Positions 45,976 through 56,442 of a DNA stretch of 64,000 nt are shown in pieces (positions within the stretch are counted from its first letter, which is position 1; every line of letters starts with the position of its first letter). The notes under the pieces are model-generated. The model was not told the origin of the DNA and ran no database searches. It saw only the letters and a program-made list of their open reading frames with translations. Source of the DNA: Ampelocalamus luodianensis (lineage: Eukaryota > Streptophyta > Magnoliopsida > Poales > Poaceae); NCBI GenBank assembly GCA_036346255.1, contig CM070639.1, positions 33,696,165 to 33,760,164 on the forward strand, written 5' to 3'. Made by a program: the position numbers and the translations under genes.

Positions 45976-46889
45976 TGATGAGGACATCACTTCTTCGGAT
46001 ACACACAACAATCCTCCACTTGACATTCAAGGACCAATCACTAGAGCTCGCGCCCGACAATTGAATTTACAGGTGAGCTCGTTCCTAAGTACTTCTTTTT
46101 GTTCATTTGAGAATCGATTGCTACCTAATGATTTAATTATGATTAGGAACCATGGAGAGGACCTGGAAGTACTTGGAGAAGGGCTACGAGGCGCACAAGT
46201 CCAGCAAGGGCGGTCGAATCATGTTGGAGGCCCAACTCGCCGACTTCGAATCCAATTCGGAGTCCAGGACCAGGCCGCACTAAAACGAACGCCCAGATCG
46301 CATCCGGGCTCCGTTTTGGACGTTCCACATATGTATGGAAAGCTGAGAAGACGACCTTTCCAATGGCTCTGGTCTCATGTAAAAATTCCTTCTGAGTCAA
46401 CGGGAATCGTCGAAACAAGTGGGCATTCAGAATCTGTCAGGGTACTGCGTCACCGTCTTTTGGGCCGTTCGGCTTTGTATCGTGTTGGAGCCCATTAGGG
46501 CGCATCCAGGGGTTTGCACGCCCCTCAGTCCTCTATATCCAGCCGCCACCCCCACCATTAGGGTTGGGTTTTGCTTAGATTAATTCTGTCTTGAACAGTT
46601 TCGCCATTCATCGGTTTGTGAGACCCCAACTTTCGAGTGCTAAAACAATATATCTGCAATTCCGTTGTGTTCTTCCATGTTCTTGCTTGTGTTCTTCGAT
46701 TCGCAGGCAAGGATTAGCCTTCTTGGCGAGGTCAACCGGGCTGTGCACGGTTGATAACCTGAGGAGACGTGGTGCTGCGATTGCGGGGTTCGGAACGTGT
46801 TGTTCGGAAGTCGAGTCGATTTGTGTCGCGCCTCCACCAAATCGAACATATCCAAAACCTATTGGAAGATCGTGACCCCGTTCCCATCA
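45976..46889 (+). repeat. 3' LTR of the CRM-like element
   Basis: 914 bp. Differs from the 5' LTR at scattered sites, for example gggcggtcgaatc against gggtgttcaaatc. The first 200 or so bases are open in the frame that follows pol (PITRARARQLN clause), as in CRM elements whose pol C-terminus lies in the LTR. Confidence 0.93.
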
Positions 46890-47548
46890 CAGTGGCTCAG
46901 CCTTCTTCCCCCACGTCGCCGCCTGGACCATGTCCGCGGCGAGCCTCTGGCACCGCCTACACTCCCGGTTGGTCTTTGCCGTCTCGCACCCGCCGCCGGT
47001 CGGCTCGCCCTCGACCTGGCTGATGTAGTGCTTCCCAACGTCGCGCGTCTTGCCGGCCGTGTAGAGGAGGGGGCCGAGCACATAGGCCGCAGCCTTGTGG
47101 CCGCCACGACCGCCCGTTCAAGGAACATGAGGACGCGCTGCATGTCTTGGGGCGCAAGACAAGCCCGAGGCCGACGATGAAACAAGCCCCCGGGTGGCCG
47201 GCGCCGGCCAGGTGGTTGACGACGGCGAGGTAGCGCTCATTGTCCTGCCACTTCAACGCCTCCTCGAGCTCCAGCGCCACGCGCCTCCCCACGGCGCGTT
47301 CCTTGGACACCTTGTACAAGGCCTTGCAACTCCAATATACGTACATACAAAATTCAAGATGTTAGAATAAATAGTAGTGCGTACGTACGTATTTTATAGG
47401 TATAAATATGTGTGTACGTTAATCGTAGGCTGCATAGGTCCTTTATGGGCTGACGAGAGCTCGTGGCCATACGACCGACGATGTCGACGACGACATCGTG
47501 AGAAAGAGCGGCGATCACCGACCTCCTCGCCTTGGTGCTGGACATCAT

Positions 47549-47724
47549 GCTCTACATGCTCACCTTGGCGATTGCTGCGCGTACGTATTCAATACCGTGA
47601 GACGAAGAGCGATGGGAGGTTTAATCTTCGGTTATTCCGTCTTATAAAACTAGGAGTAACTGGCACGTGAGACGAAGAGACGCATGAGAGACAGTTGTGC
47701 GATGGTGAGACGAAGAGATAGGAA
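47549..47724. other. Boundary between F-box gene 5' flank and CACTA right repeats
   Basis: Contains the clause cgtgagacgaagag three times (near 47597, 47668 and 47703), a short local repeat next to the captured gene. Might mark the capture junction. No gene. Confidence 0.5.
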
Positions 47725-47998
47725 AGAAATATCATAGACGGTTCTATCATGGAACCGTCTGTGATAATAATATCACAGACGGCTCTATTAAAGAACCGTC
47801 GGTGATAGAAGTATATTACAGATGGTTCTATAATTGAACCGTCTGTGAAGTATCACAGACGGTTGGTAATAAGAACTGTCTGGATGAGGCACTATCACAG
47901 ACGGTTCCAAAGGGAACCGTCTGTATAAGTTCAACACAGACGGCTCCTTTGGAACCGTCTGTGATGAGGCGTCCAGTATGACCTGTTTTGTAGTGGTG
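47725..47998. repeat. Type A subterminal palindromes and right terminus, copy 2
   Basis: CACAGACGGTT hairpin pairs run up to the inverted terminus TTTTGTAGTGGTG. The last 50 bases match the left end of the 5990 element. One base of the CACTA terminus is changed (CACCACTACAA). Confidence 0.88.
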
Positions 47999-50839
47999 TA
48001 CAAAAGTAAGATAAACAATATATCAAGGAGGATTATGCATCGAATAGGATTACAACTACTATTATCCCAAATATAGCAATTTTAATCAAACATACACACA
48101 TGCATAATACATTTTGCAAAAAGAAGTACAATAATTAAAATAGTAGGATCAACATGGTCAAAGGGGTTGCTTTCCTTGCTCTGGTTGCTCTGAATGTGAT
48201 AATGAAGGGTCGTCGAAATATTCGCTCGAGCAATCAATATCTATTCCAAAAAGAGCCAAAAACAAATTAAATAAAGCAAAATAATTTCAGCAGTAACCAA
48301 ATCCAAATATTTTTACATATTCATATAGAGCATGATTTTATATGAATTGAGCAAAAAGAATCATTTTATGTGATAGTTATGGCCATTACTAGCAAAACTA
48401 GCAATTTTTCACTTGATTTTAAATTTGGATCATCATCTTTTGATTTACCCTAAGTGCATACTGATAAGAGTTCATATCTAATCACTTTACCCATTTTTAT
48501 TAACCTTCTCATAACCTTTTGACATTATTATAAATATGACCTAGGGTTCACTGTTTATTTAGACATCTATATTTTAATCTTATCCTTTAATTAGTTTTAC
48601 TTCTTTAGACTAAATGCTAACGGCTAATAAACTTTTACACTTTCTAACCAATTTATTTTGGCACTTGTCCTAGTCCTGTCTCATTGTCCTATTCAATTTT
48701 TCCTATTGTTCATCATTTCCATTAAGTATTTGCCTAATCAAAACATTCTTTGATCAATTAGTTCACTAATCATTCTTCTCTTTAACCACTTGATGGTTCA
48801 CTATTTATTCTGAATAACCATTTTCAATACTTGTTTTTAAATTGGTTTGCCTTGGTTAGATCAATGTCTAATGGCTAACTAAATCAACAAAATTTCTAAT
48901 TACTTGTATTAGAAATGTCATTAGCCCACTGTAATTTCTAATTGTCATCTAAATACCTTCTATGTTCATTCATCCTTTTAGAGGAATTTTTCTGAGTAGA
49001 AGTGTTGTTAACCAAACCTTCTTGCCAATTCAAATATCCATTTGTTACACAAATTTTTGAGTGATCCAATAGTTAAGCACAACATTTAGCTAGTAACACT
49101 GATCTTCTTACAGGTGGGTCCCAGTGTCATTGACAGAGAGCAACACCCACCGAGAACAACAGAGAAGGGAAGAGCAGAGGAGCTGGAGGTGGCTCAAGCG
49201 CACTCGTCGATGGCAAGGGAAGCTACAGCGGCAACTAGGAGTAGCCAAAATGGATTGCCGGTGGCTGAGGATGCTAGGGGAAGTGGCGTCGTGGCTCCGA
49301 CAGCCTTGTGGCGACGCAGTGAGGGCAAGCAGCGGCCAGCCGTGGGGAATAAATGAGGTGGCGGCACTCGGGTGCTATAGGGGGCAAGCTAGGGGAGCAC
49401 GAGCATTAGGCAAGCAAAGGGGTCTCACCGGAGCTCTCGGTGATGAAGGGGTGGTGCCGAGGTGATCCGGCAGTGCAACAAGGTCACCGTAGCGATGGCG
49501 CAACAGAGAGACAGGGTAAGGGTGAGTGGTGGGGACAGCTAGGGAATGGCATGGAGATGCTATGGGCGAATGGAATTGGCATGAAGCTCAGAGTGCAAAT
49601 GGTGTTGACGGTGGCAGTTTTGGCCAGTTTTGGGGAAGATGATAACGACATGGTGCTCCCACGGACGAGAACTCAAATTAGTTTGGGGGAAATGATCCTT
49701 AGGTATTGGAACATGTGGTGACGTGGTTTATTAGGGAAGGGCCTCACCGGTTCAGCTAGAACAACAAGCGGGAGCGGTGGCTGCGAACTAGACGTCATTA
49801 GACACGAGGAAGACACAAGCGTTCCCGGTGACTCGACTGCATGGAAAGAAGAAGAATGTGAGGGATGGAAAAGGAGGTAGAGGAGATCATCATGGACATG
49901 AAGAAAAGGGCCAAAGCTCGTTGGTGCAGCTGGGAAGCTTCGCGGCGGCGTGGCCATGGCCATGACTGACCTTCAGGGTCTGGCTAAAATTGAGCTCGGA
50001 TGAGGGGAATGGAGAGGGGAATGAGAGGAAATGGAGAAGGGGAAAGTGACACATTCGGTGCTTAGCTTATAAGGGGAGAGAGGGCGGAGTAGTCGTGAGG
50101 GAGCCCGCAAGAACCAGCGGCGACACGCTCTAGGTCATGACAGGAAAGCGGGCAGGCATGGGCGCGAGATTGGGGTAGCGCGTGGGCGCGGCATGGGCAC
50201 GGTGAAACTAGGGTGGCTCGGTCAAAACCGGTGGTGAGGTGGTTGGCGCGGCATGGGCGTGGCGGAGCTGATGAGCCATGGTGCTGGTGCTAGTGCTGTG
50301 GCATGGAGGAAGAACCCTGATGAGTGGGGTCCACCCGTCAACGGGAGGGAAAAGGGAAATTGGGTTTTCCAGAAATCTTGAAAAGGCTGAGGTTTTGGGA
50401 AATTTTTAGACATAGAAATTTAGCTCTAAAAATTATGAAAACTTTAGGGGAGGCTCCTAACGTAGTGTAGATTATTGTGTAATGTTTCTAGGATTTTTTT
50501 TGTTCTATATTTTTCTCTAAAAATCTTTCAAGTTTCTGCTTGTATGTATTTTTATTATTTGTTTTGAGGAAAGTTTCAAAACATGCTTTAATTAATTCCC
50601 CATTTTATGAATAGTAAAATTTCCACCAAGTTTGGTCATTTAAACACCATCTTTTGTTCCAATTTATTTTAATTATCAATTAGGTTTGTGTTTCAAAATT
50701 TGAAGCTTAAGTTTTATAATCAAAGAAAACCTTGAATGAAAATCCAGGAAAAATGAATGACAATAGTGTGCATCAAAACCTTTTTAAAAATTGACATTTT
50801 CACACATTTGAAAATAAGCCAAATTTCTGGGATGTTACA
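47999..50839 (-). repeat. 3' LTR, proximal part, of the Tekay-like element
   Basis: Continues the LTR interrupted at 24887. On the minus strand it begins TGTAACATCCCAG at 50839, immediately after the purine tract. From about 49680 it matches the 5' LTR at 56897 onward (gatccttaggtattggaaca, gggaagggcctcac). The open frames 49114-49721 are GC-rich LTR sequence without a known domain. Confidence 0.85.
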
Positions 50840-50853
50840 GACCTACCCCCCTA
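50840..50853 (-). other. Polypurine tract of the Tekay-like element
   Basis: Minus-strand TAGGGGGGTAGGTC directly before the LTR start TGTAACATCCC. The expected plus-strand primer position. Confidence 0.85.
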
Positions 50854-50862
50854 CAGATAATC

Positions 50863-53455
50863 TCATCCCCGAGATTTAGTGGACTCGATAAAGAAGGAGG
50901 GGAACTCGGTTCTAAGATGGTCTTCTCGCTCCCACGTGGCTTCGTCTTCAGTGTAGTTGCTCCACTGAACTCTCAACATCTTGATGGCACGACCGTGAGT
51001 ATGTCTTATGGCTTCGTCCAATATTCGGATCGGGTGCTCCCGATAAGAGAGATTCATTTGGAGGCCAATGTTTTCCAACTGAGTGAGTTCACTTGGGGAT
51101 CGAAGGCACTTCTTGAGTTATGATATGTGGAAGATGTCATGCACATCTGAAAGTTGCTATGGCAACTCCAGTTGGTATGCCACTTGGCCTTTCCTTTCGA
51201 TGATTCGGTACAGTCTGATGTACCGAGGTGCCAAATTCCCATGGACTTGGAAACGGCGAATGCCTCACAGCGGTGAGACCTTAAGATAAACATAAGAGTT
51301 TACTTCAAATCTTAGCTCACGACAACGATGATGAGCATAGCTCTTTTGTCGCGACTGCGCTTCCCTTAAGCGCCTCTTTATCGCGCCAAAGTGCTCTTGT
51401 GTTTCCTAGATGATGGTTGGTACAAAGAATTGTCTCTCACCATCCTCAGACCAGAATAGGGGTGTTCTGCACTTTCTCCCATAAAGTGCTTTGAATGGTG
51501 ACATCTGAAGACTTGACTGGAAACTGTTGTTGTATGAAAACTTGGCAAACGCCAAGCATTTCTCCCTATTCATGTTATAGGATAGCACATAAGCTCGTAA
51601 CATGTCTTCCAAAATTTGATTTGTCCTCTCTATTTGACCTCCCGTTTGTGGGTGGAATATCGTGCTAAAGAATAGCTCAGTTCCCAACAGCTCGTGTATG
51701 CTATCCCAAAACCGTGAGGTGAACTGGGGTCCTCAATCAGAGGTTATTGTTTTTGGTACACCATGTAGGCGGATGATATGATTCATATAAAGCTCTGCGA
51801 GTTTGGCACCGCGATACGTGGTGCTAACCGGAATGAAGTGAGCCACCTTGGTTAGACGATCAATAATAACCCATATGGAATCATGTCCATGTTTGGCCTT
51901 TGGCAACCCAGTTATGAAATCCATGCGATTTCATCCCATTTCCACTTGGGAACATTTAGAGGTTGAAGTAATCCTGCTGGTCGCTGGTGTTTCCCCTTAA
52001 CATGTTGAGACACGTTACACTTGGGAACATTTAGAGGTTGAAGTAATCCTGCTGGTCGCTAGTGTTTCCCCTTAACACGTTGAGACACGTTACACTTGGC
52101 AACATGTGCAGCGATGTCCCGCTTCACACCGGGCCACCTGAACTACTTTCGGAGGTCCCGATACATCTTGGTACTCCCGGGGTGAATAGAGAGTGGAGAA
52201 TCATGAGCTTCTCTAAGGATTAGGTCCCTGATATTGCGATAATCTAGGATGTATATCTGCTATCCGTGCATAACCACTCCACTTAGGCACTCCGTGAGTT
52301 CTGATTTCCTACTGTTCTACAAGTCATGCTTGATTTCAGCAATTATTGGGTCTTTGAGCTGAGCAGTTTGAATCTGCGATTCGAGGGTATAGGTTGCAAT
52401 ACTAGGGCAGCAACATAACCCTTCTCAACCAATTCCAAGTTGAGCTTTTGGAACTCTTCATGCAACATCGGTTGATTTGCTTCAATCAACGTGTGTCTGC
52501 AGTGAAGCTTCCGGCTAAGAGCATCGGCTACCACGTTAGCTTTACCAGGGTGGTAATGAATGCCTAGGTCATAATAGGTTGTGAATGCAGACTTTGGAAT
52601 ATCTTCCGGTCTTATCCTCAGTTGGAAATAACCAAGCCTCATATCAATCTTGGAGAAGATACAAGCACATTCATTTGATCAAACAAATCGTCAATCCCCG
52701 GGAGAGGATATTTGTTCTTGATGGTGACTTCATTTAAGGAGCGGTAGTCGACACAAATCCTCAGATTGTCATCCTTCTTCTTCACGAACAACACAGGTCT
52801 TCCCCACAGTGACAAGTTCGGATGGATGAATCCCTTGTCCAATTGCTCCTTGAGTTGTTGCTCAATTCAACCAACTCGTTAGACGCCATTCGATAGGGTC
52901 GCTTTGACATAGGTGCTATCCTAGGTATTAAATCGATGACAAACTCCATGTCATGATCCGGTGATATTCTCGGCAATTCATCCAGAAATACGTCGGAATA
53001 TTCATATACCACAGGCACCTAGCTAAGCTCTGGGACTAAGATAGAGTTGAGCGTACGCCATGCGATGGAGTGGCACATGTGGACAGGAAAACGATCCGTT
53101 CTCTGTTAGAGTTGACAAAAGATACGACTCATTCTGCGCAATCGATTACTCCTTTGTGTTTGGCTAGCCAATCTATTCCAAGAATTACATCTAACCTAGG
53201 TGTATCTATCATAATGAAGTTGGCTTTGAATCCTACCCCATTTATTTCAATTTGAACATGAGGACATCTAAGTTTTGTCCTCATGACAGACCCGGGTGAG
53301 TGAACTAACATAATGCTTTCTAGCGATGTAGTTTCTAGTTCTTGTTGCATGGAAAACTTCTTAGAAATAAAAGAATGAGATGCTTCAGAATCAAATAATG
53401 CCAATGTAGGTACGGAGTGAATGAGAATCGTACCTGTCACCACATCAGGCACTGC
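50863..53455 (-). pseudogene. Pol of the Tekay-like element, with chromodomain
   Basis: In order on the minus strand: protease 53452-53129 with LFDSEASHSF (DSG changed to DSE at 53384-53392) and ILGIDWLAKH; RT from 53018 with RPYRMASNEL and LRICVDYRSLNE near 52780. A deletion near 52550-52640 joins RT (PEDIPKSAFTT) to the end of RNase H (ADALSRKLH), removing the catalytic DD core. Integrase has MDFITGLPKAKHG near 51920 and HPQTGGQIERTN near 51640. A chromodomain at about 51050-50890 (REHPIRILDEA, VQWSNYTEDEATWE) can target integration to modified histones in this clade. Clearly dead. Confidence 0.88.
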
Positions 53456-53574
53456 ATTAGCCTCCTTGGTGGTTGTATGGTTTAGACGGCTGCATCCAAA
53501 ACCCTATGCTGGCTTGGGGCTTGCTACCCTCCTTGGCCTCATGTGAGGCCCTAGGGTCGCTATTGGACAACTAG

Positions 53575-54650
53575 GGGTTAAGGTTGAGGCACCGAAAACT
53601 TCTTCTTTGGGCACACATTCGCAAAGTGCCCACATTCTCTACAGCCGTAGCAGGTGACACATGTTGCCCGGTTTTGTGTACTGGATGGCTGTCCTCCGCG
53701 GTTATACTGCTGAACCGTGGCTTGCTGAGGGAGGGGACCTTGGGCTTGGAACCTCAGAGGTGGTGGTGCTGAAGGATGCGCGTTTGATGGTTGCCAAACG
53801 CGTGGTCTTCGTGTGCCACTGCTTGCTAATTTTTGTGCAAGCCATTTGCATTTGCAGCTCTCCACGACTACGGGTACTGTCTTTAACCTGAATGACCTTG
53901 TTGATTAGGGTCTGGAAGTTAGGAATGTCATGGGTAGTGAGTGACCACTTCATCTCATCGTTAAGGCGCTCCCTGAATAGAGCTACTTTCCTTCCTTTGT
54001 TCGGTATCTCTAAATCAGCGTAGCGGGCAAGATAGTTGAAACGGTGGAGAAACTCCATCACTGTTAGGTTCCCTTGCTGAAGTTAATAGAAAGGCGGCTT
54101 AGGAGAGGGTCTGGCCTTCAGGGAAGATGGCCTAATGGTTCTCCCACCAAGTTGTTGCTGTGCCTTGTAGCTGGTAAGATGCATATAGCATCTTCTCTTC
54201 ATCATTGCACTGGGCAATGACCCACTTGCTCTCGATAGTGTGAAGCCAGTCATCGGCGTTGAGACGGTCAACAACCCCTACCAAGGTCGGTGGCCGAGTT
54301 CGCATGAACTGGCCCAACCTCGACTGTGACTGATTTGTAGTGGCTTCCCCTCCTCGAGCAATGGTGCCGAGAGCAGCAGTGTTTTGCACCAGCTGCTAGA
54401 GCAGAAGGGCTCTGCCGCCCTTGCTTGATCATGGGGAGCACTTGCGCCAAGGTGGGTGGTGGCAACAGAGCTTTAGTTTCTTCGGTGGAAGCAGGCTGAG
54501 GTTGCTCAGCTTGCAGTGTCGATGTAGAAGGATGCAGTGGGTTGGGACGCGGAGGATTAGGAGCCTCGCCTCCCTGTTGTTGCGATCTGGAGGTATCTCC
54601 CATTGCCATGAGCTGACAAACAAAGCGTGTTACCGGCATCCTGTTCATAC
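53575..54650 (-). pseudogene. Gag of the Tekay-like element
   Basis: Starts near 54600 with MAMGDTSRSQQQGG. Capsid clauses follow in different frames: RLNADDWLHTIESKW near 54265, TATTWWENH near 54140, FLHRFNYLARYADLE near 54045, FQTLINKVIQ near 53915. The CCHC knuckle CYGCRECGHFANVCPKKK lies near 53660-53600. Frameshifts separate the pieces. Confidence 0.85.
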
Positions 54651-54959
54651 ATCGCAAAATATTAACATACGTGCATAGGGTGAGAGAAAATAAGAACATG
54701 TTAAGTGGGTCGGCATGTAATATCAACCTAACTAAAATAACTTGACCAATCTGAAAATATTCATGTTTTTAAACCACAGGGGCAGCACACATGGATTTCA
54801 ATATACTAGTCAAATTTTACATGGTGCTCATGCCCGATGCTTTTACATTACAAAAGATGGCAACTAAACCATCATAAGTAGCAACTTACAACTATGTTAC
54901 AGCAATATCTTACATAATTTCTAGCCTACAAAATACCCAAAAATGCTCACGCTGAAGTC

Positions 54960-55740
54960 CTCCAAGTGAGCTCTAGACAGTCTGCCTCTGTCTAGTCATC
55001 GCAGTCGCGCCATGCAGCAGCTAGTGATCTCGGGGCAGCGGAGGATGGAGGGCCATGGTACTCAGCCTCCTCATGCCCGCCGCGGGGAAGACGGTGTCGC
55101 TGCACCATTCGCGAAGGCTCCTTTGTCCCTACGAAAAGGGCCATCAACAGACAGCGGTGACCGATCGTAGACATACGGGGACGTCGAGCGCCTAATTGGA
55201 TACGGATGATGGGCTCCGGTAGATCCTCAGCAGGAGCTAGTACGGCATCCCCGTACAGTAACTCCCATGAGAAAAGCTCCTAGGCCACCATCGGCGTGAT
55301 GCTGCCCTCTAGCATGGAGATCCTCCAGCGGGCCTCCAGCAGCTCACGGGTCACTAGACAGAGGTATCCGTCGAGAGATCGCACGAGACAGTGAGGTGCA
55401 GGTGGAGAGTGATGAACTGCCTCCCTTCCACCTAGTAGGCATGCTCCTCCCGATCCATTGCTGTGGAGGGAAGTGGAAGAATGGGTCCTCCAGCTCTGGT
55501 AGCTCGTGTCGCAAGCGCACGATCGCGACATAGGCCATGTTGTACAACGACATCAGGGCTATAGAGCCCCTCTTGTAGTAACGGATGGTGGGGTCTCCAA
55601 AGTGATGTCCCTGGATGAGCACCTGGGTGAGGTACTCGGTGGACGCCGCACTGGAGGGTGTGAAAACCGTATACTGAGGCGTATGCGGCCACTCCATGTG
55701 CTGTAGCATCATCCATAAGGTGTGCTGCACCGTACCTTCC
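54960..55740 (-). pseudogene. Extra open region between primer site and gag of the Tekay-like element
   Basis: GC-rich reading region upstream of gag, in a part that is otherwise AT-rich. The longest piece is 55730-55344 (128 codons: QHTLWMMLQHMEWPHT at the start, YYKRGSIALMSLYN and FFHFPPQQW later). Continuations with small frame changes run to about 54990. I do not recognise a domain. Gypsy elements of this group usually have only a leader here, so it may be an additional element gene or captured host sequence. Confidence 0.45.
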
Positions 55741-56426
55741 TCGAAGGCACTCGTATGGTACTACAACTCCCAGTAAGTTGACATCTACATTTTAAGAAAA
55801 AGAATAGTTACTGAATATGTAATAAGAGACATGGATAAGAAATAATAGTATACAAGAAAAGAATTGTAGCACATCTTCTTATTCATTCTCTATGTTATTT
55901 AACCAACACCTATGGCTCGTTATACTACCCTTGGTCTTTATGTATAATTAGACCTTCATAATATCAATTAATTGAACACCAAATAAAGGTAGGTGGAGTT
56001 TATAGAATAATACAACACATCATTTTGAGAATGTAACTAGGTTCTAAAATTTTGGGGAAAAGCTCATCTAGAGTGACATCCTTATTAGTTTAATGATGGA
56101 TTTTCAAAAGAACATTATGTAGGATGCTTTAAGGACTTTTTCAAAATATTATGGCTCTATTTTAATGTCCTGAAGTGATTAAAAACCGTTATTTTTAGAG
56201 AGCATACTATCTCTCAAAACTATGACTATTTTGAATGAGATAAGAAGAGATCACAAAAAGAAAAACTTAGATAAGAGAATAATGCTAAGAGAGGTAAGAA
56301 TTAGCAAAACTTCTAAATTTTCAGAATCATTTTCATAACTAAAACAAGTTGTATTCTAAAATCTAAGTCAATCTAAGTCCTAATCTAATGACCATTCTAT
56401 CTGGGACTTATCCTACAGTTAGTATA
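55741..56426. other. AT-rich leader of the Tekay-like element
   Basis: Lies between the primer site and the extra open region. No open frame of note. Confidence 0.5.
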
Positions 56427-56438
56427 GCTCTCATACCA
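56427..56438 (-). other. Primer binding site of the Tekay-like element
   Basis: Minus-strand TGGTATGAGAGC, four bases after the LTR end TGACA. One base differs from the tRNA-Met type TGGTATCAGAGC. Confidence 0.82.
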
Positions 56439-56442
56439 GCAT

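Larger units (their letters stand above)
39717..46889 (+). mobile_element. CRM-like (centromeric-type) Ty3/gypsy retrotransposon, both LTRs present, target duplication CAGTG
   Basis: LTRs at 39717-40631 and 45976-46889 begin TGATGAGGACATC and end CCCATCA. The flanks are CAGTG at 39712-39716 and 46890-46894. The primer site lies at 40634-40646 and a purine tract at 45961-45975. The pol clauses DFVLGLPRTKRGRDS and KPYLGEEDE, and a reading frame running into the 3' LTR, are typical of the CRM clade of chromoviruses. The two LTRs are very similar, with a handful of substitutions and 1-base indels visible, so insertion was fairly recent. It lacks the Gag core and has several stops, so it is non-autonomous. 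Confidence 0.92.
39544..47548 (-). pseudogene. Captured F-box protein gene (At2g35280-like) split by a CRM-like element
   Basis: Minus strand. Exon 1 is 47548-47418 (F-box clause VVDIVGRMATSS and IKDLCSLRLT). The intron 47417-47330 has GT and AG borders and the join gives LTCKALYKV. Exon 2 is 47329-46890, continued after the retrotransposon at 39711-39544 (GRVWVLSEDGHRY... to DYFAIKF, stop). Taking one CAGTG copy, the frame runs exactly across the insertion point (EPL then GRVW). Exon 2 needs two frame changes (near the QDMQRVLMF clause and again before LYTAGKTRDVGK), so it is a pseudogene. A CRRCQ...WGK-type zinc-knuckle-like tail is typical of this grass F-box family. Family members would be SCF ubiquitin-ligase receptors. 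Its place between TNP2 and the terminal repeats of copy 2 suggests capture by the transposon. Confidence 0.8.
24888..47998. mobile_element. CACTA (En/Spm) transposon copy 2, with nested insertions, target duplication TAC
   Basis: Left end CACTACTACAGAAAAC (type B) at 24888; right end at 47998 is the inverted CACCACTACAAAACAGG (type A). TAC flanks both sides (24885-24887, 47999-48001). Its own parts are the left subterminal repeats, a TNP1 C-terminal piece (25172-25335), TNP1 (33211-34243, minus), a divergent promoter, TNP2 (36069-39270, plus), a captured F-box gene and the right subterminal repeats. Compared with copy 1 it lacks the Ulp1 module entirely: position 25172, equivalent to about 3450, joins the terminal repeats directly. 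A truncated gypsy element and a complete CRM-like element sit inside. Confidence 0.93.

Noticed and set aside
5990..47998. One giant CACTA element from the type A end at 5990 to the type A end at 47998
   Set aside because: The 5990 end pairs with 7818 (TGT duplication) and 47998 pairs with 24888 (TAC duplication). The two type A ends merely belong to the same family.
49114..49963. Open frames at 49114-49721 as a host gene
   Set aside because: The region is the interior of the Tekay-like LTR, with continuity to 50839 and similarity to 56897-58042.
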